A DNA stretch of 64,000 bases from Ignavibacteriaceae bacterium. Lineage in GTDB: Bacteria; Bacteroidota; Ignavibacteria; Ignavibacteriales; Ignavibacteriaceae. The notes under the pieces were generated by a model that was not told where the DNA came from, did no database searches, and saw nothing but the letters and a program-made list of their open reading frames with translations. Location: positions 62,001 through 126,000 of the forward strand of contig WBUK01000008.1 of NCBI GenBank assembly GCA_008933765.1, in the 5' to 3' direction. Positions 1 through 7,405 of the stretch are shown here, in pieces; position 1 is the stretch's first letter; each line of letters opens with the position of its first letter. A program made the position numbers and the translations under genes.

Positions 1-291
1 TATGATAATAAGGAAGGTGTCGGTCAATCTGAAGCTTCCGCTTATCAGGATAATGAAGAAGTGGACTTTAACGAATACGGAAAGATTGAGAACAGAGAGA
101 ATATGGAAGAAATATATGAAAGTGAAGATGAAGATGAAATTGACTCTATCCTGGCTGAACTGAGCCGCAACAACATTTATGCTGAAAAAACTTTTTATGA
201 AGATGAAGATGGCACAGCATTGTTTGTAATTTCTGTTCCTGAAGAGTCTGTTGATAAGGCTGTTTCGATCATTGAAAACCTCAGAATTTAA
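1..291 (+). CDS. C-terminal part of an acidic protein, possibly DUF2007-like
   Basis: The frame is open from the left edge of the window, so this is the 3' end of a longer gene; a GTG at 61 could be an internal start but nothing supports it. The visible part is very acidic (a run rich in Glu and Asp around the middle) followed by a compact alpha/beta segment ending in VDKAVSIIENLRI. That last segment resembles the small DUF2007 'signal transducing' fold (a short beta-strand/helix unit that often sits at protein ends), but the match is judged by eye only. It is followed 55 bp downstream by the coiled-coil gene pair on the same strand and may be cotranscribed with it. No function is assigned. 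Confidence 0.5.
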   Translation, partial: YDNKEGVGQSEASAYQDNEEVDFNEYGKIENRENMEEIYESEDEDEIDSILAELSRNNIYAEKTFYEDEDGTALFVISVPEESVDKAVSIIENLRI

Positions 292-346
292 ACAAAGGTT
301 AACCCTCAATTTCATTAAACGATTTTAAAATTGGAAATTTTTACTT

Positions 347-1279
347 ATGAACTCTTATGACTTTCTTGTTGACACAAAACCGATGGCGGAAAAAATCGAA
401 CAGGTTGGGCATCGTGTTTCGAAAGTTACCGATGCTGTTATTCACATGCAGACGACTGTTATTTCCGCTGAAGAAGCTGCAGCTGACAAAATCTGTAACG
501 ATGTTAACCGCGGTTTCTATTCCCTAATTCGCTCGCAAATCTCGCAAAAGATCGCTAAACTTGCCGCCGATGTTGAATCAAAAATGATTGAAATGCGGCA
601 ACAGTCCGATGCCGTTAGGGCGTTTCGCCTTCAAATGGAACGGGACTATAACATGATCGCCGCCCGCTACACGAAACTTTTCGATTCATTGAACAAGTCG
701 TTGAGAATACGAATTTTTGAGCTTGACAAATACCCCATAATGTTTTCTAAAAACATTTCGGAATTGCTCCATAATAGGGTTAAAAGAAATGCAGCCACTG
801 TGCCTATGAACCAAAGTGAGAGCGTCTCCGGTGGGCAGAGCATCGTCTCTTCCAAACTAAGGGCTAACGGGCACAGACTCATCAACCGAATTAAAACTTT
901 CGTAGCCGATTCTAATTTGCACACGAAACGAATTAAAAATGCACTTGGTTCTTACGCATCGAGAAACAGTTCAACGCTTTGGTTGCCATTTGCAGCTTCT
1001 GAATCTGTTTCACTTGATACGAATAAAGCACAGTTCAAACTTTTCTTCCCCCAATCTAATAGCCCCACATTTGACGGAGAACTTACTAACCGCGTAACCG
1101 AAGCTTTCCATAATTCAACTAATTTTTTAGAGTGGGTAGAAATGGATGAGAAACAAAAATCTGAAGTAATGGCAACTTTTGAAGCGACTGTCTCATCTGC
1201 TGACATACCCGAAAAAGTAAAATTATTGATGAAAAAACTTCTTAACGATTCTAACCTTGCTACATTAGCTGGAGGTTAA
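347..1279 (+). CDS. Uncharacterised helical/coiled-coil protein, paralogue of the next gene
   Basis: 310 residues, no signal peptide or membrane segment. Residues about 55-125 are strongly helical with the pattern SQISQKIAKLAADVESKMIE and then YTKLFDSLNKSLRIRIFELD. The same arrangement occurs in the adjacent downstream protein (SDISQQIAELQSSVDAKFVE and YTKIFSELDKELSNRIYALE), so the two are clearly tandem paralogues. The C-terminal half is unrelated to anything recognised. The stop codon is followed by a single base before the next ATG, so the two genes are translationally coupled. With the bactofilin-like and zinc-ribbon genes that follow, this suggests a four-gene unit that builds or tethers an intracellular or envelope structure, but that is inference. 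Confidence 0.75.
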   Translation: MNSYDFLVDTKPMAEKIEQVGHRVSKVTDAVIHMQTTVISAEEAAADKICNDVNRGFYSLIRSQISQKIAKLAADVESKMIEMRQQSDAVRAFRLQMERDYNMIAARYTKLFDSLNKSLRIRIFELDKYPIMFSKNISELLHNRVKRNAATVPMNQSESVSGGQSIVSSKLRANGHRLINRIKTFVADSNLHTKRIKNALGSYASRNSSTLWLPFAASESVSLDTNKAQFKLFFPQSNSPTFDGELTNRVTEAFHNSTNFLEWVEMDEKQKSEVMATFEATVSSADIPEKVKLLMKKLLNDSNLATLAGG

Positions 1280-1280
1280 T

Positions 1281-2393
1281 ATGAGTTATAGTGAGAAACA
1301 TACCGTTACTGCTAACGCAATAATTGAATTTGAGTGGAGAGAATTAAAGTTATACGCAAAATTTAAAGGCCAGCGTGACTACAAAGCCGTTGAAATTGAG
1401 AATTTAACTGATGAAAATAAAAAAATTGCAAATCTGGAACTTGAAATTCCGGTTGAAATTAATATTGAAGTAGATACCGAACAATTCGATAAAAAAATCG
1501 ACACAACAGTCAATCAAGTGAATACTCTTAATGACTCAATAATCGGTACTGCAGAAGCAGAAGAGATTTCAATCATAGAAAATGCTGACAGGATTGCCAC
1601 CACAGTCGTTAGTGGTTTCTTTTCTTACATTAAATCGGATATCAGTCAACAAATTGCAGAACTTCAAAGCAGTGTTGATGCAAAATTCGTTGAAATGATG
1701 AAGCAAAAAGAAAACGCCTTAAGCAAAGTTGAGCAAATGCGGGAAGATTTTCAAAGAATTACCTCACGCTACACAAAAATTTTCAGCGAGTTGGATAAGG
1801 AACTTTCCAACAGAATTTATGCCTTGGAAGCCGACAGCCTAAAACTGAAAAAACTGCTTACGGAAATTGTTGAATATCAGAAACTGAACAAATCCCTTGC
1901 CACTTCAACCGTAACAAACCGGGAGGAAGCTTTAACTCAATCAAAACTTTATGCTTCTAAGCTTAAGGTCGATACTTATAATTTCGTAACAAGGGCACAG
2001 GGCATTTTAGCTTCATACAAAATCCTTGGGCGTTCACTTGATTCAATTTTGCAAAGCGTTCAAATTGATGAACCGAAACAACTTCTGTTACCGGTAATCT
2101 TTCGCGAAGCGCAAATGAATGCGGAAGTATCGGTGATGAACAGCTATGTCAGTGCCGAAACCCCGAAATCTAATGCAACTGCAGACTTCAAAGCAACTCT
2201 CGAGCAACATTTCACCAAAGCGCCGCCTCTCTTAGCTCCGGTTTCTCAAATTCAGCGGCAACAAATCGAAAGATTCTTCAATGAAGAAATTGAACGCTCT
2301 ATGGAAAAACAGGACGAACACTCGAAGAGAGTTCTCGATAAAATATTCAGTCTGTGGGAAAATAACAACGATTTTTTAACTAATTTAAGTTGA
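1281..2393 (+). CDS. Uncharacterised helical/coiled-coil protein, paralogue of the previous gene
   Basis: 370 residues. The first 75 residues form a beta-rich, charged segment missing from the upstream paralogue; residues about 85-190 carry the shared helical core (see the 347-1279 entry). The C-terminal third is again helical (QRQQIERFFNEEIERSMEKQ). It starts one base after the stop of its paralogue, and its own stop at 2391-2393 lies within 6 bases of the next start, so all three genes are probably one transcript. Long amphipathic helices in two related proteins suggest heteromeric coiled-coil assembly. No family is recognised. Confidence 0.75.
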   Translation: MSYSEKHTVTANAIIEFEWRELKLYAKFKGQRDYKAVEIENLTDENKKIANLELEIPVEINIEVDTEQFDKKIDTTVNQVNTLNDSIIGTAEAEEISIIENADRIATTVVSGFFSYIKSDISQQIAELQSSVDAKFVEMMKQKENALSKVEQMREDFQRITSRYTKIFSELDKELSNRIYALEADSLKLKKLLTEIVEYQKLNKSLATSTVTNREEALTQSKLYASKLKVDTYNFVTRAQGILASYKILGRSLDSILQSVQIDEPKQLLLPVIFREAQMNAEVSVMNSYVSAETPKSNATADFKATLEQHFTKAPPLLAPVSQIQRQQIERFFNEEIERSMEKQDEHSKRVLDKIFSLWENNNDFLTNLS

Positions 2394-2398
2394 CTAAA

Positions 2399-3373
2399 AT
2401 GGAAGAATTAAAAGAATTTAGACTAAATGACAACAGAATTTTACTGAACAACAACCGGGTGAAAAGCAGCATTTTGCCGAAAGTTACTTCTGAAATTCAC
2501 CGCGATGTTATCGTTCAGGGTAACACAATTGTGGAAGGCGCTATTTTTGCGCAAAACCTTCAAGTACAAAACGGGCCCCTTGAAGTGCAGGGTGCGGTTT
2601 TCACAAACTTAGAGCTTTTTATTAACACTGAAGCACAGGGAGACATCACTTTCAGGAAAGCCGTTGGTTCTGCTGATTCTGTTGTTTCTTATTCACCTAA
2701 CAGCAGAGTTATTTTTCAGAGTGATATTAATGCAAAAAAGATTAAATTGCGTAATGCTTTTGTGGCAGGAAATCTTTTCGCTGATACTATCGAGCTTGAA
2801 GATTGCATTGTGATCGGAGGAGCTTTTGCTACCGATAACTTAGATGTTACAAATTGCATTCTCGGAACTTTTAATTCTTCATCACTTCGTGTGGCGAAAA
2901 CTTTGTATCTGTTGCTTCCGAGTGCTTTTTCAGTGGAACCTTCGGTGATTATCCCAGGAACTGAGATTTTTAACCTGGCACTTGCCGATCTTGGCGCTCT
3001 GTACAAAGGTGAAGCGGAAACTGAAACTTCAGGTAAAATTCCGATGGATTTTAAAAATGAAGAAATGAAAAGTGTACTGGCTTCTGAAGACGATAACAGA
3101 GTTGTCAGAAGTTATTCCGTGGTCGGAAAAGTGCTGGCTGCCGACCTTTTGGATACCGATAAACTGAATAACCATTTCCTGATTACTGCTGCAGGGCTTG
3201 GAAACCAACTGCTGAAAACTTATGATTTGGGAATGGATTCGAATAATAATCCGATTGTATTGACAATCGAAAAAATTGCTGATTTCTTCTTCAATATTAT
3301 AAATGGAAAAATTTCCGTAAAAACTATCGAGGGGAATTTTTCAATCAGCGACCTGGTTAAAAATTTCGTTTGA
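2399..3373 (+). CDS. Bactofilin-like polymer-forming beta-helix protein
   Basis: About 324 residues. Residues 35-190 show a regular repeat of short hydrophobic beta-strands separated by Gly/Asn turns (VIVQGNTIVEGAIFAQNLQV, ITFRKAVGS, VIFQSDINAKKIKLRNA, IELEDCIVIGGAFATDN), the pattern of a right-handed beta-helix as in bactofilins and other polymer-forming cytoskeletal proteins. The C-terminal 100 residues are not part of the helix. A TTG at 2390 overlapping the previous stop could also be the start; ATG at 2399 was chosen because neither has a good ribosome-binding site and ATG is the commoner codon. Bactofilins polymerise without nucleotide; a scaffold role for the neighbouring coiled-coil proteins is plausible but unproven. 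Confidence 0.65.
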   Translation: MEELKEFRLNDNRILLNNNRVKSSILPKVTSEIHRDVIVQGNTIVEGAIFAQNLQVQNGPLEVQGAVFTNLELFINTEAQGDITFRKAVGSADSVVSYSPNSRVIFQSDINAKKIKLRNAFVAGNLFADTIELEDCIVIGGAFATDNLDVTNCILGTFNSSSLRVAKTLYLLLPSAFSVEPSVIIPGTEIFNLALADLGALYKGEAETETSGKIPMDFKNEEMKSVLASEDDNRVVRSYSVVGKVLAADLLDTDKLNNHFLITAAGLGNQLLKTYDLGMDSNNNPIVLTIEKIADFFFNIINGKISVKTIEGNFSISDLVKNFV

Positions 3374-3422
3374 TTTTAGTTATTGAACAACTTCGTTGTT
3401 TTAGAAAACAGAAGGAGATTGA

Positions 3423-4139
3423 ATGCCGATAATTAAACACTGCAAAAATTGTCAAACAAAACTTTCACCTGATGCAACCGTTTGTCCAAATTGTGGTAAG
3501 GTGCAAAATGTTTCCACCTCAGTTCCGTCAAAATCTGAGTCACCAGTTTCAACCCGTTTAATAAATCCTGATGAACCTGCACAGCAAACATTTGTAAATG
3601 AGCAGCAAACACTGCCGCCGTTCTCATCTCCACCGGTGGAAAACACGATCTTATTAACACCGGAGCCGTTAAAACAGGAGTTTGTTGCTCCTCCGTTGTC
3701 TGATAATTCAAAAAAAACTACCGATCAGGTATTTGCCGCAGGGATAAGTGATTCCTTTCTTAGCTCGTTAAATGCACTTGCAACGGCACTTGTAAACGGC
3801 GGAAGCGTAGAAAGAGAAGTAGAAATCAGAAAAGCCCTGAACTTTGTTAAAGAATATCCGTCTCCGGATGATTCAGCAGCAGTTATGAGTGAAATGGTTC
3901 GCTTTTATGTGAAATTCAGAACAGTGCTTAAAGGAAGTGAGCGGTGGGCTATTCTGAAATATTTAAGTTTTGCTGCAATGAACCTTAGACAAAAATTTCC
4001 GCAGCACGAAAATATTAATATGGTTACGGATTCTGTTCTGAGGCTGAAAAATGATATTCTTTTCACCTATTTTTCCTTTGCAGGAGCAGCTTTTATAATT
4101 CTGGCTCTCGTTATTTTTAACCTGGTGAATTTTCGCTGA
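3423..4139 (+). CDS. Zinc-ribbon protein with C-terminal membrane anchor
   Basis: 238 residues. It begins with a double CxxC zinc ribbon (CKNCQTKLSPDATVCPNCGK, residues 7-26), followed by a Pro/Ser/Thr-rich linker to about residue 100, a helical domain (residues 105-200) and one hydrophobic segment at the end (FAGAAFIILALVIFNLV) that should anchor the protein in the membrane with its bulk in the cytoplasm. A strong ribosome-binding site (AGAAGGAG) precedes the ATG. It closes the four-gene cluster and is followed by a rho-independent terminator at 4313-4368. The final codons, including the stop, are repeated 73 bp downstream. Confidence 0.75.
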   Translation: MPIIKHCKNCQTKLSPDATVCPNCGKVQNVSTSVPSKSESPVSTRLINPDEPAQQTFVNEQQTLPPFSSPPVENTILLTPEPLKQEFVAPPLSDNSKKTTDQVFAAGISDSFLSSLNALATALVNGGSVEREVEIRKALNFVKEYPSPDDSAAVMSEMVRFYVKFRTVLKGSERWAILKYLSFAAMNLRQKFPQHENINMVTDSVLRLKNDILFTYFSFAGAAFIILALVIFNLVNFR

Positions 4140-4215
4140 AAATTAAACAAAAGCAACACTGAAATAGGCGCGGTGTTTACTCGTTGTTTTTAGTCCCGTG
4201 AATTTTCGCTGAAAA
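4125..4215 (+). repeat. Duplicated 3' gene end (73-bp period)
   Basis: The last 18 bases around the stop codon of the zinc-ribbon gene, GTGAATTTTCGCTGAAAA (4125-4142), occur again exactly at 4198-4215, 73 bp downstream and outside the gene. This is one of many duplicated gene ends in the window. The rest of 4140-4449 holds only the terminator. Confidence 0.8.
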
Positions 4216-4312
4216 CTGTTAAAATAATGATGAAAACCGGGTAGGAAAAGCCGGTGAAAAAATCAGGTGGAAAATCAGCAAGATAAAAATTTAGAAAAGT
4301 GAAAAATCTTGT

Positions 4313-4368
4313 GAACTACAGAGCAAAGCACTTCTTTTGAAAGTACTGTACTCTGTAGTTCTTTTTTC
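4313..4368 (+). terminator. Rho-independent terminator after the opening cluster
   Basis: The 11-base arm GAACTACAGAG (4313-4323) pairs perfectly with CTCTGTAGTTC (4351-4361), and the arm is followed directly by six T residues. It lies about 170 bp after the zinc-ribbon gene and should end transcription of the opening + strand cluster. Confidence 0.85.
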
Positions 4369-4449
4369 ATGCAGTTTGTAGCGTTTTTTATATTGCTTAT
4401 AACCGGCGTTTTTTGTGCCGTTTATAGCAATGGAATTTTAAAAAACTAA

Positions 4450-4833
4450 CTATCTGAAGTTTGTTGTGGTAAAATCCAGGTTTGGTTTAATCGTTCTGAA
4501 GTTTGTTGTGGTAAAACTCAAGTCCGGTTTACTTGTCCTGAACTTTATTCTCTCGTTAAAAACGGTTTTTGAGTGTTGTAAGTCTTGAGGCTCTACTTCA
4601 TCTTTTGGGTACAAAATCCAGCCGTCTTCAACATAATTCGCATATGGTTCTTCCTGAACACCGGAGAAAGCAAGTCTTGGGTTTGTTCGTCTTGCTGCCC
4701 TAAGTTCAGCGGAGTGATTTTCTGTCCGCATAATTTTTTGGAGTTTCCTTTTGCTGTTTAAACTGAGAAGCAGGATGGAGATAAGGATTGCTGCACCAAA
4801 AATACCAACGATAGTTATAAGATTAATGAACAT
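4450..4833 (-). CDS. Small membrane-anchored protein with C-terminal tandem repeat
   Basis: 127 residues. An N-terminal hydrophobic segment (residues 2-25) anchors a basic cytoplasmic or periplasmic tail. The C-terminus is a 14-residue unit repeated in frame, visible as KPDLSFTTTNFR followed by KPNLDFTTTNFR, with a third degenerate copy just before. At DNA level the period is 42 bp (4454, 4496, 4538). It stands alone between two clusters of other orientation or function. No family is recognised, and the gene could be a lineage-specific orphan. Confidence 0.5.
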   Translation of the reverse strand: MFINLITIVGIFGAAILISILLLSLNSKRKLQKIMRTENHSAELRAARRTNPRLAFSGVQEEPYANYVEDGWILYPKDEVEPQDLQHSKTVFNERIKFRTSKPDLSFTTTNFRTIKPNLDFTTTNFR

Positions 4834-5226
4834 CGCAATAATAACAATTTATTGAACAAAAAACATTGCCGAAAATCCCTACATCTTCACTTGCAATATA
4901 CAACCGATCAGAACTCATCAATTGTGCCCTGTAGCACATTTGTGAGGGAACTCACATAAGATCAGGCTTAGCAATCCCTCAATGTGCATAAAAGCCCACT
5001 CTTTTGTGCACTGACCGAGCTTTAGTTTCTATTTAACAAATAGAAGAAACTACTACAAACCAAATGAATAGCCCGAGTTTTTCGGAACTGACGGTAATCT
5101 TAGTTTATTTCAGTCGAACAAAAAATATCCTAAAGGTTCATCTTTCCCGGAACTGACTTAAAACCCCAACTTATCTGTCCCATATCACAACTAAGCCCGC
5201 CAATAAATGAATTATTTTTAGATCTA
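4834..5226. other. Intergenic, no gene seen
   Basis: 393 bp with no convincing reading frame. A weak hairpin (arms TTTCTATTT and AAATAGAAGAAA near 5030-5052) lies downstream of the terminase gene on the minus strand but has no T-run. The string CGGAACTGAC occurs twice (near 5088 and 5148). Nothing else stands out. Confidence 0.4.
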
Positions 5227-6696
5227 TTATAGAACAAAATCACCGTAATCAACCGTTCCATTTCTGGCAGTAATTTCATTCTTTTTCGAATTTCCCGGTT
5301 TAAAAAGTGCCATTAAGCCATATCTTTGTTCGTCCAACGCGTGGTCAGACACAGAGGGATCGTTTCCTTTTCCGGAAATATCTTCAGGGTCGCGACTGTC
5401 ATAAGTTGCTGCCGACATTTCATTCAGCAGAGGTTCGTTCAACCCTTTGAAAATAAAATAGCGCGGCGGTTTTCCTTCCGTCGGAAAAAGGCTTTTCCAC
5501 GCCCACCAGCCCGCTTTTCTGGAAGTGTAGCCCGGGGTTAAGTAGATACCTGTTGAAGCGAAAACATCCGCAAATGTATTATCGTGTGAAACAACGGAAA
5601 ACCTCTCTTTTTTGGCAAAGGCATCGGTACCCGAAACCACCAACGACGGTTTTCTGCCGTTCAGCAATCCGGTTATTAACGGGTCTTCGGTAAGAAGTGC
5701 TGAAATGGCGCGGGCGTGTTCTTCGGGTGTTTTCTCTTTTTCGTAGTATGTGAAAACCCGGTAGAAATTGCCGTCGTGATCCCGTGCTGTAACCCCAAAA
5801 GAACAAGGGGATCTGAAACCGGGATCAACACTTCCAACAATTGACCACGATTCGGGAATCTCAAACGGCTCAATTACCTGCTGTTTTTTGTCGAAATTCT
5901 TGAAAAACATTCCGCCGAACACTTCCCAGTCGCCAAAAAGATAAGCCTTTCGCAGCTCTTCAGGCAACGACGAAAGGTTCGCTGCGTAAGTTGAGTTTTC
6001 CAAACAATAGGTGCGGCGCTGCTCCTCGTTCCACTCGTGGTAATAGGTGTAGGGGGTAATGCCGTCTTTTTTAAGGCTGCTCATCGACCAAAAAATGTTG
6101 TCCCACAGGTGAGACTGTATAAAAAAATATTGCTTTGGATCTTCGTTTGGCAGGAAGTTTCGGTCGATAAACAGCCTTTTAAGCCAAGCGTGGGAGACAC
6201 CTCCCGGGTTCATTGTGAGTATCATTTTGGGTATAAAACCCGGTTTAACGCTCCTGTTTGAGGTTTTCAGAAATTGTATCTGCCCCGGCGTACAATGGGT
6301 TGCTTCATCAATAAATATAAGATCAAACTCAAACCCTTGAAATGTGTAAATGTCACTTTCGCTGTCTGCGTAACCGAACTGAATGAGTGGCGCACCCGTT
6401 GGTGAATACAAAATTTTTTCAGATTTGTTGAAATTTTCCATCAAACCGGCGTGGTTTTCATACAACGGCAGTATATGATTTTTCAACAACTCTTTCGAGT
6501 ATCTCCTGAAAATTAACGATTTCAAGCCATATTTTGGTTCTAACCCCAACAACAGAGCGATCTCTCTGATAGCATAACTTTTTGCGCCTCCTCTTGCTCC
6601 TCCGTAGCCGATCCAGGAATATTTTCCGTTTGCAATCAGCTTTTTCAATTGAAGTTGTTTTGGCAAAAGCGAGATTTTTTCCGTCCGCCTGTTCAT
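5227..6696 (-). CDS. Phage-type terminase large subunit
   Basis: 489 residues, the usual length for TerL. The ATPase half has the Walker A variant GGARGGAKS (residues 32-40) and Walker B LIFIDE (D130, E131), then the coupling motif TMNPGG. The nuclease half has the RNase H-like acidic triad: D291 in SVDPGF, D358 in SGTDAF and D451 in VSDHALDE. The central LPEELRKAYLFGDW is also typical of TerL. All key residues are present, so the protein is probably active as a DNA-packaging motor and nuclease. It overlaps the upstream small gene by four bases (ATGA). No portal, capsid, tail, lysis or integrase gene lies within the window, so it is an isolated remnant, a satellite, or a domesticated enzyme. 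Confidence 0.9.
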   Translation of the reverse strand: MNRRTEKISLLPKQLQLKKLIANGKYSWIGYGGARGGAKSYAIREIALLLGLEPKYGLKSLIFRRYSKELLKNHILPLYENHAGLMENFNKSEKILYSPTGAPLIQFGYADSESDIYTFQGFEFDLIFIDEATHCTPGQIQFLKTSNRSVKPGFIPKMILTMNPGGVSHAWLKRLFIDRNFLPNEDPKQYFFIQSHLWDNIFWSMSSLKKDGITPYTYYHEWNEEQRRTYCLENSTYAANLSSLPEELRKAYLFGDWEVFGGMFFKNFDKKQQVIEPFEIPESWSIVGSVDPGFRSPCSFGVTARDHDGNFYRVFTYYEKEKTPEEHARAISALLTEDPLITGLLNGRKPSLVVSGTDAFAKKERFSVVSHDNTFADVFASTGIYLTPGYTSRKAGWWAWKSLFPTEGKPPRYFIFKGLNEPLLNEMSAATYDSRDPEDISGKGNDPSVSDHALDEQRYGLMALFKPGNSKKNEITARNGTVDYGDFVL

Positions 6697-7151
6697 TTAG
6701 CCCCTTTTAATTGTTGTTTTGGTTCTGCGGTTCTGATTTCTGATATTTTTTCTGATTGTTTTTCTGCTGAAGTTCTTTCCGTTTTCACCTTTGTCTCTAC
6801 TATGCTCTCTCGAAAAATTTTGTTTTCAGGCATTTTTAGAGATGTTTTTCTCGGCAGGGTTTTCACTTTTTTTAATTTTGTATCCGCTGGTTCCGCTTCT
6901 GTTATTTTATCCAAATTTGCCGTTTTGCTTTCCGGTGCTGTAAGATCAATCACCTCAATTCTCACGACATTATCCCCTTTATCAGCTTTATCCCCACCGG
7001 AGGCAAAAACCTTATCCATCAAAATTTTTGCCGCTGCAATTCTGTGGTTAATATTTCTCCCTTCAATTAAGCCTTCTCTTACATCCACCAAAAACCCAAT
7101 CGACCTGATGGCTTCTTCTTCTAAAAGCTCTTTCCCCTCTGATTTTGTCAT
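6693..7151 (-). CDS. Putative terminase small subunit-like protein
   Basis: 152 residues directly upstream of and overlapping the terminase large subunit by ATGA, the usual place for a small subunit. Residues 5-50 form a helical segment (AIRSIGFLVDVREGLIEGR, then RIAAAKILMDKVFA) that fits the helix bundle found in proteins encoded before TerL. The rest, from about residue 60, is a Lys/Glu/Thr-rich low-complexity tail with no recognisable fold. Assignment rests on position and the helical head only. Confidence 0.55.
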   Translation of the reverse strand: MTKSEGKELLEEEAIRSIGFLVDVREGLIEGRNINHRIAAAKILMDKVFASGGDKADKGDNVVRIEVIDLTAPESKTANLDKITEAEPADTKLKKVKTLPRKTSLKMPENKIFRESIVETKVKTERTSAEKQSEKISEIRTAEPKQQLKGAK

Positions 7152-7405
7152 TACTTTCTCTTTCTTAATTCATACTGCAACTTTTTTCCACAATCCCGAA
7201 ATTACAATTTACTTCTCTGCATATCAAGTGTAATAACCGACATGTTTAATACTCGGAGAAGAAAGAAATCCTTATTCGTAGCAATTCCTAATAGAATATG
7301 TACAAAATGGAATTATTTGGAGAGCCTAAAAACGGTCTAAAAGGGGAGACGATTAAAAAACAAAAGTCTTACAACTTGAAGTTTACAATTCAATAAAAAA
7401 ACTTG

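Noticed and set aside
5227-7151. A full prophage
   Set aside because: Only the terminase genes are recognisable; neighbours are cellular genes on both sides.
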